NCBI GenBank assembly: GCA_037176885.1
Contig: JAWWNJ010000006.1
Location: forward strand, 992,001 to 1,056,000
Length of the DNA stretch: 64,000 bases
Reading direction: 5' to 3'
Source: Favolaschia claudopus
Taxonomy: Eukaryota > Basidiomycota > Agaricomycetes > Agaricales > Mycenaceae
Shown: piece after piece, positions 1-10,886 of the stretch
How the letters are laid out: each line of letters begins with the position of its first letter
Numbering within the stretch: the stretch's first letter is position 1
Program-made: the position numbers and the translations under genes
Notes under the pieces: generated by a model
Database searches by the model: none
Told to the model about the DNA's origin: nothing
What the model saw: the letters and a program-made list of their open reading frames with translations, nothing else

Positions 1-468
1 AAACAGTATCCGGGCGACGTTTCTGGTCAGCAGCGCGAGACGATAACTTTCGACACAGTCAGCCAGGCCTTCATGGATTCTGCGGAGGTTCCTTTCAGCG
101 AACCTGAGGTGCCTGCCATCGACTACGTGGTTCCGAGCGGCATCCCCGCGAAGAATCAGATTCGTCAGTCTCAATCCCAGGCACAATCCGGGGTCGGCCA
201 GTCGCGGGGATCCAAGCGCACACACGCCAACGCCGACCTAGACGAGCCGATCGTCTCTCCCTCGTCCGGGGGTGATGGCGAGGCAGGATCCGAATCAAGG
301 AATACGAAGAAGTCCAAAACAGGCCACGGCCGTAATGACGGTGGGGAGGAACGCAAGGAGGACAAGACGGAGGGAACACGACGTCGCTCGGCGCGCCATA
401 ACAACTCTGTCTCGAAAGTCGCGGAGACCGTCCAAGGGAAGCGGTCCGGGGGGAAACGAAATCGATGA
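1..468 (+). CDS. 3' end of a nuclear-type hypothetical protein (partial)
   Basis: The reading frame is open from base 1 to a TGA at 466-468, so this is the C-terminal part of a gene that starts outside the window; the first internal Met is at base 73. The visible 155 residues are low in hydrophobic residues. They are rich in Ser, Gly, Arg, Lys and Glu, with basic clusters such as RRRSARH and GKRSGGKRNR at the very end that look like nuclear localisation signals. No domain is recognisable. The tail resembles the disordered ends of chromatin or RNA-associated proteins, but that is only compositional. Function unknown. Confidence 0.55.
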   Translation, partial: KQYPGDVSGQQRETITFDTVSQAFMDSAEVPFSEPEVPAIDYVVPSGIPAKNQIRQSQSQAQSGVGQSRGSKRTHANADLDEPIVSPSSGGDGEAGSESRNTKKSKTGHGRNDGGEERKEDKTEGTRRRSARHNNSVSKVAETVQGKRSGGKRNR

Positions 469-1075
469 TAATGACTTTTCTTAGCGCTTTTCGATACTTA
501 TTATGTTTTGTGGCTCTTTAAGCTGATCTTGCCGGAACTTCGTGTTGATTTGAGCAGTTGTCGAAGTCAAGGACCCATGGTCGATGCGCATACTCGGTAA
601 ATCAGCAAGAAGCGGTCCTGGCATAAGCCAATCATTGACAGCCCGATTTGGAACTTCTTTGTTTCCTCCATTCTCCCATGTTCTCACTCAGGCAGTACTC
701 TGCGGACCCCAATTCTTAAATGTTCACTGCGTATGATTGTGGCTGGCTTTTTTCAGGAAATGCTGGCTCGAGCTACTTGTTCTCTAAATCGCAACACCGT
801 TTGTTCTGATCGCATTCGCCTTGTCTACCAAGTGTCCAGCCAAGCCAAGGCTCGGAATGAATCAGATCACCCCAGTCTCCATTCTCCATGCTATTTAGGT
901 TTTAATGCGTCTGGGATTGAATTGAAGAGTAATGACTTCACTGTTCCGAGCAATCTGAGTCGATATCTGCCTCCGCGAAACTTCCGTGTCTCTCATTCGA
1001 GTTCTGCTCATAAACGAAGGGATTGGCTACATTTCCGGCGCTAGGAAGGACTACCTTCCACCCTCCCAAGTGACC
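469..1075. other. Intergenic region upstream of the copper transporter
   Basis: About 600 bp without a supportable gene. It holds the 3' flank of the partial gene and the promoter of the Ctr transporter. Short ORFs here have no recognisable content. No clear TATA box or repeat seen. Confidence 0.5.
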
Positions 1076-1892
1076 ATGGACGCAGCCACAAACGGGACTT
1101 CGACTTCGACATGCAAGCTCTCGATGTTGTGGAACTGGTATGATAATCACAATTCGCTGCACGCATACGAAGTGTTAATTGTGTCGTATCCCTCAGGGAC
1201 ACCGTCGACGCGTGCTTGGTTACCGAGCAGTGGCATATTCGTACTCCTCGTAAATCCTTTTGTTTCGAAATCAGCCTCAGTTCTTCTCAAACTTGGCCTC
1301 CTTAGGGCAATACGCAGGATCGTTGATTGGACTGTTCTTCGTGGTCGTCCTACTCGAAGGCGTGCGAAGGCTGTCTCGCACATACGACAGATACGTTGTG
1401 CGGCGCTATCAATCCCGGCTCAGCATTGGTCGGGTTTCTGACTCGTTCAAGAAAAAGCAAGGGGTCAGGTGAACATTTTGCATTTGTTTCGCGTGTGTCG
1501 TGGATGGGGGGGCTAATTTAGACGTTACATTGTTTAGCCCCGGAATCTTCGCGCAAGTCATTCGCAGCTTGTTATATTTTATTCAATTTAGCACCGCGTA
1601 CCTTCTCATGTTGGCCGCGATGTCGCACAATGGAGGAGTTATTCTGACCATTTTCGTGCGTGCCCTGTTTTTTTTTTTGTGTCCGTTCACAAATTAATGC
1701 GAGTTTAGATTGGAGCGTTCTTCGGCTTCCTGATTTTTGCGGTATGACCCCCATTCCTTTCTTCGTGAACGTATAATTTGACGAGTTTCGCAGAGAGATA
1801 CACTGCCTGGAACATCCCAATCCGAGCCGTCGGACTATGCTGTTTATCTTGAACAAATCGACGCGAGTAAGGTTTCGATGTCGAAGGCTTAA
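1076..1892 (+). CDS. Ctr-family copper transporter (low-affinity/vacuolar CTR2 type)
   Basis: Spliced product begins MDAATNGTSTSTCKLSMLWN and carries the family hallmarks in order: a CKLSMLWNW-D-T-x3-C motif ahead of TM1, then TEQWHIR, then a first hydrophobic segment (AGSLIGLFFVVVLLEG) followed by VRRLSRTYDRYVV. Next comes the second helix SLLYFIQFSTAYLLMLAAM, whose MLAAM is the spot where the family has its MxxxM pore motif, and a third helix with GAFFGFLIF (Gly-rich TM3). The frame closes if introns lie at about 1137-1196, 1250-1305 (gtaaat...ttag), about 1465-1550, about 1652-1713 and about 1742-1793. Known role of the family: trimeric Cu(I) channel at plasma or vacuolar membrane. There is no Met-rich N-terminus, which argues for a CTR2-like, low-affinity protein. 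Exons 3-5 boundaries are approximate. Confidence 0.85.
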
Positions 1893-2534
1893 AGAGGTTT
1901 TAGACCTATATATTTATGTCATATCGTTGTATTCGTACCAAAGAATTCGTTGTCCTTCATGTGAGTAGAAAAAAGACTGTAGCGGCCACAAGCGATGGTT
2001 TTGCGGGTGACAATATGCAGGCCACAAAGCCCGCTCTTTTCTGACCGTCATTTGTGAGAATAAATTGTACCCTCACAAATTCGGAAGTGAAACTGTTGGT
2101 GATCTGGTACATGGTAAGGCAGCATACTCGGGCCCTTTCATTGGAGAACAACGTCATAATTTGGGGCGACTGCTACAACCAGGTTAACAAAAAATTTATT
2201 GGCCGCTTCGTTTCAACCGTTGTGCTTCGAGGGATGGAATTCCCAGTGCGGGTCGGCGTCCTGGCCTATAGACAAAACCGTCTGATGAGAGATATCAAAA
2301 GAAGTATACAGTGTTGTTCCTATCGTTCGTAGCTTTAGATGAGTAAATTCTCCTGCAGCTTTATTTTTCAGATAAGCCATATAGCGATTAAAAACCATGG
2401 TAGGAGACAAGAAACAAGCGATAAACCCATGGCAAGTGCTCGCCGAACCCACGCAGCGTTGGTAGAAGCTAGACCAGACATTTCACGCGCAACTTCATAC
2501 TGAGGACAAAATGACCGAGGAAACAGTGATTGTA
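1893..2534. other. Intergenic region between convergent genes
   Basis: About 640 bp between the 3' ends of the Ctr gene (plus) and an ABM monooxygenase gene (minus). AT-richer than the genes; no RNA gene or repeat recognised. Confidence 0.5.
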
Positions 2535-2908
2535 TTATAGCTTTGCACGACTCCCGGTTTCGACTTCATGGTAATGAGCAAGTTTCATGGGCCGCTTGGG
2601 GTCGAGGAAGGGACCCATGACTTTCGGGAACGCTTTGAAGAACGGGTTCGCCTGATGCGTTTTCACATCCTGGGGACGCCTTTCAATGAGAGCTAGAGAA
2701 TATACACCGGGATACAACTCACACTTTGCTGCTCATATCGCTCGACGATGGCCCAAGCAGTTGGATCCTTGGCGTCCTGCATCGGGGTCCAGGCGAGGGT
2801 GCCGTTGTCTTTTAGATACGTGCGGGATGCTTCGGCGAGTTTGGCCTTGGCTTCGGCTTCTTTGCCTGGGAGAGTGTAGAGGTGGGCGATGATGGTGAAG
2901 ACTGGCAT
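2535..2908 (-). CDS. ABM-domain small monooxygenase, copy 1
   Basis: Two exons. Exon 1 starts at the ATG at 2908 and encodes MPVFTIIAHLYTLPGKEAEA and onward to ERYEQQS; a short intron (gtgagt...ccccag) precedes DVKTHQANPFFKAF and a C-terminus ending GSRAKL. The protein is about 105 residues with the antibiotic-biosynthesis monooxygenase (ABM, dimeric ferredoxin-like) pattern: beta strand, K/E-rich helix, GTLAW strand, DPTAWAIVERYE and a conserved H-x-x-N-P. Family members are cofactor-free quinol or anthrone oxygenases, or have unknown roles. Two further copies lie at 23.7 kb (minus) and 32.4 kb (plus) with the intron at the same place, so they are paralogs. Substrate cannot be told from sequence. 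Confidence 0.8.
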
Positions 2909-3187
2909 GGTTGGTATGTAGAGATTAAAGCGAGTGGTACTGTAGTAGTATTTAAAGAGTTTCAGTGAGCGGTGAGATCGAGGACCGGCTAACGTAGTAG
3001 CCGGTACCGGAGGTTGTTTCCTCTCCATCATCATCTCCGAACCGAGTCTTGAGTAGGAACGCTCAACCTGCCTTTTAACATCAACGCTCCAAGCCAATTT
3101 GCCGGGGTCAAGTGTATATGTATCAATTTCTCTGGGGGTTTTGTGGGTAATGTGCGATAGAATCTATGGCGCGCACTCACTAGACGA

Positions 3188-4225
3188 CGATGCTGCACTG
3201 GGTCGACTTGAGGAGACACTATGACTGTGGCCGCGCATGGCAGCGATCACCAAGCACATCCTGGCGGGCAGCAGTCCGGGATGAATTGTCTTGCTCTCCT
3301 TTGCGTGTTTCCAAATCAAGTCTCGTACCTCACATCCAGTCGCTCAGCCTACATCATTTTTGTCAATGCGTCTGGCCATCACCAACGTTGAAGCTCTCGA
3401 AGATCTATATACGCGTTTACTGGGACTTGAGATTCAGACCTTGGCTCTACCTCGGCATTCCAACGGCCTAACATCAGCTTCAGTTGTCGCCACCCGGTTC
3501 CTGCTGCTCCAGGCCCTGCGGACTGTTCGCAACATGCGACAGAATTTATGGCTGGTGGGACTCACTCGAGAATGATGCTGCACTCTTACTATGACTGCGC
3601 ATGGAATCCGTCACCAAATAACATTCTGGCGAAGAACTGACTTGCTTTCTTTGCGATAGGCCAAGATCAAGTCTCGTACCTCACCTGTTCAGTCGCTCAT
3701 GCTGCATCTGTTTTATGAATGCACCTGGCTATCATCAACGCTGAAGCTCCAGAAGATCGATATACGTGTTTGGACTGGGTTCAGACCTTGGCTCCACCTC
3801 AGCATTATCACCTTCAGTCGTCGCCATTCCGGTTCCTACCGAATGAGTATAAGTTCCTGCAGCTCCAAGTTCTCCAGATTGACACGCATCAAAGGCTACT
3901 CTCCTGGCAGAGTATACTGTATCTGGAACGAGAAGGGTCAATCTTCACGCCGCTGTTCTCCCTCTTCCGGCCGCTACTCCAGCAGGCCCCCAGCACTTTA
4001 GAAAAAGCCGAAGGAGAATTATCTCACAGCATCCACTACCCCCAGGACAAGTCGGCATTACGGATGCCTACATCGTCGTACCTCCTCGCCATCGCTGTCC
4101 AGCGCAATCCCAGGAAAAAAAACCTCGGCAGTTTACTCGAACGGCTCGAAGACATCATCAGCATTCCTGGGCGGCGTCGTATTATGACGCGCTCCGTCGG
4201 CGTAATGAGGATTTCAATGGTCTAA
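3188..4225 (+). pseudogene. Decayed copy of the unknown gene at 21.9-22.9 kb, internally duplicated
   Basis: Stretches match the gene at 21,895-22,893: the segment around 3880-3940 (catcaaaggctac, then tatctggaacgagaagg) equals bases around 22,468-22,515, and the end (gatttcaatggtctaaa) matches the real gene's last codons and stop. The frame is broken repeatedly and no start is visible. The first two thirds is itself a tandem duplication: about 3188-3570 and 3574-3940 share blocks such as gatgctgcac, caagtctcgtacctcac and gaccttggct with many small indels. Read as a pseudogene fragment rather than a gene; the longest frame (3719-4225) does not line up with the parent frame throughout. Confidence 0.6.
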
Positions 4226-4445
4226 ACTGGCCTCTACCTCAGTTTTTCTCCGTATCCCGTACCATTTGCTCTATATACACATTTTCCTGTGTCTTCAGCT
4301 GCACCTTCGGTTATCTATCCATCGTACATTATTCGAAAGCTGCGAGATCCTGGAGCCTGGAGGAATGTCAAGGTAAACACGGAATTTGCCGGCCGGGGGA
4401 ACGCGCTACCCTCATTTTACGCGACTATGTCCACCTCGAATATTA

Positions 4446-5543
4446 ATGCATCCACCGTCGACTACATCTAAACGGCTGCACTATTCGTGTCTACTTGCTC
4501 TGCGCCGTCCATGCCGACCTCGCCGCCTTGACTTGTCCCGTTTCCAATCCACCGCCGCGCTCGGCGTGCGCTCTCACCTTCCACCAGACTCCGTTCCCGA
4601 TCCCAAGAAACCCCCACAAATCTCAGACCAGGAATGGGAGCTTCGTACTGGTCAGATTCACTCGTATGGTCGGTTTAGTATTCGTGGTCAACAAGTCTTT
4701 ACAGGTCGTGCAATCTACATAATACAACAGACTCTCCCAGAGTTCTTTAACACCGGCCTCGTCACCTCTATAGACACTACAACCGGCGGTCCGCGTCAAG
4801 CACACGGCACCCTTAATCCACTCACAACACCCAGCGCTAACCCTCTCGAAACCTCGACTTCACCCGACAACGACGTCGATTCGATATACAGCTCGAATGT
4901 CCGACTGTCGTACACGCCCCCGGTAGCGCTGCCTGCGCCGTTTCCACAGACTCTACACATTGAAGGTGAGCGAGAACAACTTTGTAAGAATTAAGATGGA
5001 TGATAGCCTCATATTGACTGGAAGGAATGCCAATGTACATCGCATCGTCCGCTTTCGTCCGACACACCCTCAACGCGCTCTACTCCGACCTCAAGGTCGT
5101 CCTCAACAAAGTAGCCGTCGAAACCCCCAAGTCGCCGGCAGCGGGCGACCCGCAGCTGCCGTTAAAACCCCGTCCGAAAAGTCGCGAAAAGAGCCTCTTC
5201 GTGGGGCTCACCGCAACGGGGCTCGCACGCGTCAGCGGTGCCGCAGGCGAATGGGAGGTGTACGTCTTGTTTCCCTTTCTTTATCTCGTGCATCTATATC
5301 TACATCTACATACTGACTAACAATCCCACTCACAGCAACTCGACATACACCTTCTCACCGCTGACGGGGCTCATCCACATCCACACCGTCAACTCGATCC
5401 ACCCCGCGCCGCATCAGGCGGTGTATCACGCGCTGCGCGCCAGTCTCGGGAATGTGTTTGGTGGGGAGCCGTCGAGACCTGGGGCGGCTGGGGCGGTTGA
5501 GGTGCCTAGAGGGCCTGCGGACACTGCTTCGACTCAGCTTTGA
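4446..5543 (+). CDS. Conserved fungal protein, probably mitochondrial, NTF2-like fold suggested
   Basis: Three exons. Start chosen at 4446 because it opens an Arg-rich, acid-free N-terminus (LLALRRPCRPRRLDLSRFQS) like a mitochondrial presequence. Intron 1 is about 4966-5023 (gtgagc...ggaag), giving LHIEG|MPMYIASSAFVRHTLNALYS. Intron 2 is about 5261-5335, giving GEWEV|NSTYTFSP. The body has an (F/Y)TGRAIYIIQQTLPEFFNTGL helix, an SIYSSNVRLSYTPP strand and a closing TGLIHIHTVNSIHPAPHQAVYHALRA block. That order (helix, short-chain beta sheet, terminal amphipathic helix) resembles the NTF2/SnoaL-like DUF2358 type, but I cannot assign a family firmly. Function unknown. Confidence 0.7.
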
Positions 5544-6387
5544 GAAACTGCTTGAAATATGTGTGATTTCTCGACTCGCGTTAAATACATACACCCCACT
5601 TGGCATACATGGCTCGCTTAATGTTCTCCAGCCCGAAGATACCTGACATGGCTCGGGCCTCCATGTCAAAGGCTACGCATCTGCACCATGCGAAAGAATT
5701 CACTGCCGATGTGCGGTGTTCAAGATACACTGACTGGCGTTCATTCGTCACTTGTGGTTGGCCGCGAGCAGTCGTTCCATTCGTTCGACCGAATCGACGT
5801 CTGCTCGATCAACGTTCAACTTCCGGATTGCTTGCACATGTTGTCCCGGCGTCTGACCCTTCGAATTCCTTCCCACCATTATGACTTGAGGGATTTCCGT
5901 GCTTGAGCTCGTCTTGGCGTCCCTTCGCCGCATTCTCGCTATCTGGGCGTGTTGTTCAGAGGAACCAAGGTCGACGTAATACTCGTATGAATCGATTCTT
6001 GAATTTTCTCTCATCGGGTCAATCGTCGGTCGAATCAAGTTTTTTCAAGTTGTGCAAGTTTACAAGGTTATTCGCTGATGAGTTTCACAGAGCTTCACCT
6101 ATTATACTTATGGAAACTATCTCGTTCTCAGTGTTACGCGTCGGCATCCATTGTCGATCGCGCATTATCGCTCTGTCACAGCGTCTGTAACCCTCCCGAA
6201 GAACTCGGTGAACTCTCGCAGTGGCCGGCGCCGGCAGGAACGTGACTACGTCGATTTGTCCCGGAGGATTCGGAGACTCTCTTCCATCCAACTCCACGTC
6301 CAACGACACTGTCGGTTTTTGGTGACTGGGCCCCCTCCCTCTTTGTGTCTATAAATCTGGGAGCACCGATGCAGCAAATCATCTGCA
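5544..6387. promoter_or_regulatory. Upstream region of NmrA copy 1, duplicated at 15.5-16.36 kb
   Basis: No gene seen. From about 5745 to the start codon the DNA is recognisably the same as about 15,535-16,364. Near-identical tracts include the 3' part with ccaacgacactgtcggtttt at about 6299-6318 and 16,261-16,280. A TATAAAT element sits at 6350-6356, 32 bp before the ATG. The shared block shows that the duplication carried promoter as well as gene. Confidence 0.6.
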
Positions 6388-7603
6388 ATGGCTACTACTC
6401 TTGGCAAACAACGTGTTCTTCTGCTCGGCGCGACTGGTGAAACTGGTAAATCGATTCTTCAAGGTTTACTCGAAGACCGGGATTCTTTCGTACGTTTCAG
6501 GAAATTAATTTTACTTGAGATGTATTGAGATAATTCATAGGATGTGGAAGCGCTTGTGCGCCCCTCGTCGGTGGACAAATCGAAGGTCAAGGCGTTGGCC
6601 GACCGCGGCGTCAGACTCCGCATCGCTGATATTCAGGGGCCTATGGATGCCCTGGTCAAGACTCTGACTGGAATTGACGTCGTGATTAGTGCCATCGCCG
6701 CCTTTGGCTTATTGGCACAAATAGACCTGGCCACTGCGGCACAAAAGGCGGGCGTGAAGCGCTTCGTGCCCTGCTCTTTCATGACCATTGCTCCTCCTGG
6801 CGGCGTCATGTCCTTACGAGATCAGGTAGGCGCCTTGTCGATTGGCGAATTTTCCGACACTCAAAAGAATCTGACAGAAAAACGAAGTAGAGCAGCATAT
6901 TCGCAAGCTGTACCTTCCTTACACGGTCAGTGGTAATCACTCACCCCGGAGAGAGTCAAATTCACCAATATTCTCCCCACGCAGAGCATCGATGTCGGGT
7001 ACTGGCACCAAATCTCATTCCCAACCATCCCATCCGGCCGAGTGAACTATTTCTCCATGTTCGAATCAAACGTCCAGATCTTCAACGGCGGCACGATGCC
7101 CACCATGATGAGCGACCTCCGCGACGTCGGCCCCTTCGTCGCGCGCATCATCAAGGACCCGCGTACGCTCAACAAGTCCGTCTTCGCCTGGTCGGATATC
7201 TTGTCTCAGAATGAAATATTCGAGATCATGGAAAGCATGTCTGGCGAGAAGATCCAGCCGACATACGTGAGTTGTTGTTCTTTGCATTTTATCTGTTCAG
7301 TCTCCTGACGAATATTCACCGATACAGACATCCGCTGAAGAGATCGCGGCCACGCGCGAACAAGCTGCTGCTGGACTCGCAGCTGACCCGAATGGTTTCC
7401 TCGCAACGGCCGTGAAGGCCCAGGCAGACTACAAGTACAGCATGTACGTGCGTGGCGATAACACCCCCGAGCACGGAAAATACCTAGGTTATCTTGATGC
7501 TCGAGAACTCTATCCGGATTTCAAGCCGAGAGGATTCAAGGAGTTTGTCAAGGACTTGTTGGACGGGAAGTTGGAGGAGATGTATGGAGACCTGAAGTTG
7601 TAG
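6388..7603 (+). CDS. NmrA-like NAD(P)-binding reductase, copy 1
   Basis: Starts MATTLGKQRVLLLGATGETG; GATGETG is the GxxGxxG dinucleotide-binding loop of the NmrA/isoflavone-reductase branch of atypical short-chain dehydrogenases. Further on are VEALVRPSS (beta2, Arg after the strand suggests NADPH), DVVISAI (beta4), GVKRFVPCSF (beta5) and a C-terminal YLGYLDARELYPDF substrate lobe. Introns close the frame at about 6490-6540, 6825-6878 (cag then KNEVEQHIRKLYLPYT), 6928-6985 and 7267-7327. About 310 residues, normal for the family. Family members reduce small aromatic ethers and lactones or act as redox sensors; the substrate here is unknown. Copies 2 and 3 are at 16.4 and 20.7 kb. Confidence 0.85.
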
Positions 7604-7767
7604 ACTGTTGACTTCAATCCATAATTGTACTCTCAAAGATAGAATGAGAGAACCCGTTTTTTAGCAGTCGCCCCAAATTCTAACGCTCTCTAGAGACATG
7701 TTGTCAAAGGAGGAATGAATTACCCACTACTTTAAACCTTTTACAATGGAACTACCATTCGTGCGTT

Positions 7768-9557
7768 TCAATCCTCCCTCCTCCGCAACTGTCGTGGTAG
7801 CATCAAGCTGCATCTAATCCCACCCAGAGTGATCACCAACAAAATAACGAAGACAAGGTATCCGTTCAATAGATTATACTTCGTTGAAAGCGAGAACAGC
7901 GAATTCGCAAAAATGGGACCAACAATGCGCGATACGGAGCCGGCAGCTTGGCCCAAGGCATTCGTCATGGACAGCGCCGCCTTGTCAGGTGCACTATCTG
8001 CGATGAACATGTGTCCAGTAGCTTCAGGGGCGTCGTAAGCACTCAGTTTTGTACTCGGTGTCGCAAACTCACCAAACGACATATAAATCATACTATTGCA
8101 GAACAAAAACTGCACCACGATGAGCACCCACACGACGGAATTGACCTCCCCGTACGCCCGAGCGACGACATTCATAACGATGAAGAAACCGAAACCCACG
8201 AGATGGCAGGAGTAGCCGAATACATGCACCGCCCGAGGGCCAAAGATTTTGATCAAGCGCGAGACGGCTGTGGCTTGCCAAAGAATATTGTAAAGACCCC
8301 ACACACCCATGAGCAAGCCGATCTGGATGGGAGGGAAGCCGAGGCCGCCGTGCGCGATGGAGGCGCTGTAGACGAGGGGGGTGAGGACGGAGTAGGATGT
8401 TTCTGTGAAGACGAGGAGCGCGAAGCTGCTGATCGGGAGGAGGACTTGGCGGGTCATGAGAGAGCGGATTGGGGGGCGCTGTATGGCCTCCCTTGGCGGG
8501 GAGGGCGTTGACGAGTGGCTGTCTCTATCGGCTCGGAAGGAGGGGTGGGTCTGTCGAGGTGTTATTAGGGTTTGAAAGAGTAAGTATGACGAGTTGCTAA
8601 CCTCCTTCAGCCCGGTGAGCGCCACTAGAAAGGAGAGAAATGCGACTCCACCAGCTACGAGACATGGAAGAAGGTATGGATAATTCTGCAGCAAAGTGAT
8701 TCGACCTAACGAATTCGGCCATCGTTCAGCAGGGTTAGCAAATATCCCGCCAACAGTTGGTCTGTCACGGCGAGGGTCAGTAACAATCCGATGAGTTAGA
8801 GTATACCGTTTCCATACCCCAGAGTAGCACCCAGGCTCCAAATGAGCGGGATGAGCCCAAAGATTTCCGCCATGTTGCTTGCATCCGACAACTAGGGAAC
8901 AAGACATGACGCGAGAGGTAGAAAACGACGAAGCGGCATCCCGTACTTCAGCCATTACGCTTTTCGAAACGCCTTATACACATAGTGGATGAGTGATGAG
9001 AAGAAACCGTCGAGGATGGATGAAAGACGCCCACCCATATTGCCATTGAAACATCCCTGCATGAAGCGGAAGAACACTAATGGCCAGAAGGTACGGGACA
9101 GCCCGAATCCTATCATCGCCAGAGCCAGTCCGAATGGCCCGAACAATAAAATCGGTCGGCGTCCGAATCTGTCGGACGCCATGCTCCAGAGGAAGACTGT
9201 GGCACACTCGGCCGCGAAGAACGCCGATTCCTGTAGTGTGATAAATACTCAGGATATTTGTGGTAGGTTCAAGTTGCTTTGTTAGGCGGATCAGTGAGTA
9301 TGATGAACGACAAAACTGACAATGAGCCCAGCAAAGTATCCCGTAGCTGTTTCATCGCCATGTGTTATGCCCGTGTCGCGGACGATTTGCGCGATGAAGG
9401 GGTATATGACTGTCGCTGTGACTGGCTCGCTGAGTTGTACCAAGAATAGGATGGACAGTTGCGCTTTAGGAAGTGGGGTTGGTTGAGTTTTGGGGAGGAG
9501 TGCGGTGGCCTCATCATTCGGAGTATGGGTGCGATTTTGGTCTTCGTCGACAGCCAT
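7768..9557 (-). CDS. Major facilitator superfamily transporter (ZIFL1/general-substrate type)
   Basis: Minus strand, several exons from the ATG at 9557 to the stop at 7768. N-terminus is acidic and soluble (MAVDEDQNRTHTPNDEATAL), then TM1 SILFLVQLSEPVTATVIYPF. The motif-A loop SDRFGRRP between TM2 and TM3 is intact, followed by FFRFMQGCFNGNMG (TM4). Helices continue with MAEIFGLIPLIWSLGATLG, YLLPCLVAGGVAFLSFLVAL, then a polar central loop and the second half. An intron near 8036-8084 removes an insert between IYMSF and ATGHMFIADSAPDK. ZIFL1-like fungal members move small organic molecules out of the cell or into vacuoles. The junction near 8955 is not cleanly resolved. Convergent with NmrA copy 1, 164 bp apart. 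Confidence 0.8.
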
Positions 9558-9992
9558 AGTAAGTACTTAGAGGCAGGTGATTGAGGGGGGGTTGAAGATT
9601 GAACACAGTCCTGCGTTGACTTTGTTCGACGTGGCGTGGAAGCTTTATACCCAAGCTGGCGAGCGTCATACGTATAATTGCTTCGGGACACATAAATATC
9701 TGGATTACTGGGGAATAGAACGCTTAGAGCCTGAGAGCATATCGTGCGCCGGGTTTGTCCCAGGAGCCCCCAAAAGTCGAATAAGACGAAAACTTTGCGA
9801 AAACTAGACAAAGTCGAAGGCTGCCAGTCAAATTCCGAGCTCCGAACTCTTTATAATTACAGGCGAAAATTGGTTTTGGAACTTGTTCATTTGTGTCCAT
9901 TTCAATCATTGAGAGCCAAGCATTCAACGAGAGTGTATTGGAGGGTAGTCTGACCCGACATGGTGGTTGAGGTGAGAGTGAGGGCCTCCGGA
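9558..9992. other. Intergenic region with a short dispersed repeat
   Basis: Separates the divergent MFS and Vps68 genes and must hold both promoters. The 3' part (about 9945-10,035, running into the first coding bases of the next gene) matches about 21,140-21,235 on the opposite strand: both share gagtatttggctttgtg and aaccaccatgtcggg in inverted orientation. Confidence 0.5.
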
Positions 9993-10708
9993 ATGCACAA
10001 AGCCAAATACTCGATTCCTTGTCCGCTGCGGCCATGTCTCTACCTGCCCAACTACGACCCGCGGCGAGTCTGCCTTAACCCATTCCCAGACATCGACTTT
10101 GGGAAACACCGTCGAACAGTCGGTGTCTACACCGCCGGCGCTCTCGTGCGTTGCGTTCTCCTCAGAGTCAACATGCGGCAGGCAGTCTGACTCTCAAATA
10201 TCTACCCGCAGTTCGCCTTCGCCAACTGGCTCTTCCTCGACGCCTGCATCCTCTCCGCACATGCAAAAGCACCCTGGGGCCAGCCCGACACACCCCCACC
10301 CGTCCATGTCACTTTCGTCGACTGGATCCCCGGCATCTTCTCCATCCTCGGGTTCCTCATCATCAACCTCATAGACAAGGACCGCATCCGCGGGGAGGAT
10401 ACGTTCGGCGATTCGCGCGCTGTGTGGCGTGCGCGGCTATTCCTTTTCCTTGGATTCGCCGCTATGGCGGGTGGGTTGGCGGGGAGCGTCGTACGCTTTT
10501 TCTCAGAATCTCATCAGTTTCCGAGGCTCATATGATTTTTATGCAGACGGTGTTGATACTGAAATATGTTATGCCTGACCACGCTGAGCAGTTCAAGTAC
10601 TACGGCTACGCCAACGTCGGACAGAATGTTTCCTTGATGTTTTCCGTCATTACGCTTTGGATGGCTCAAAGCGCTAGCAGCGAATACGAGTACAACCTCA
10701 CTCTGTGA
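9993..10708 (+). CDS. Vps68/TMEM50 (UPF0220) family membrane protein
   Basis: Three exons whose product has the family pattern FPDIDFGKHRRTVGVYTAGAL | FAFANWLFLDACILSAHA (TM) then VHVTFVDWIPGIFSILGFLIINLIDKDRIRGED (TM) and a third and fourth helix, LFLFLGFAAMAGGLAGSV | TVLILKYVMP and NVGQNVSLMFSVITLWMAQSA. Introns at about 10,147-10,210 and 10,500-10,547 keep the frame. In yeast Vps68 acts with Vps55 in endosome-to-vacuole traffic. The start is uncertain: 9993 gives a plausible N-terminus, but an ATG at 9960 is in frame and the family usually begins only a few residues before FPDID. The stop at 10,706-10,708 is clear. Confidence 0.8.
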
Positions 10709-10886
10709 TTCTTGACTATCGCACATTTGTATTAGAACCATTTGTAGTTTACTGGATACATACTGCATGCTCGTTTGCGTGGCCATGGTTTTGCGTCGCA
10801 AACTCCAGAATAAATATCATCATAAAAACATTCCGCTGCCTTTCAGACGATTCGTACGGAGTGCTGAAAGACCGCGCCCACGCCAT

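Noticed and set aside
7948..8511. Plus-strand 187-aa ORF
   Set aside because: Antisense to the MFS transporter's well-conserved C-terminal half.
6388..9557. A secondary-metabolite gene cluster around NmrA, MFS and ABM genes
   Set aside because: No core enzyme (polyketide synthase, NRPS, terpene cyclase) and housekeeping genes in between.
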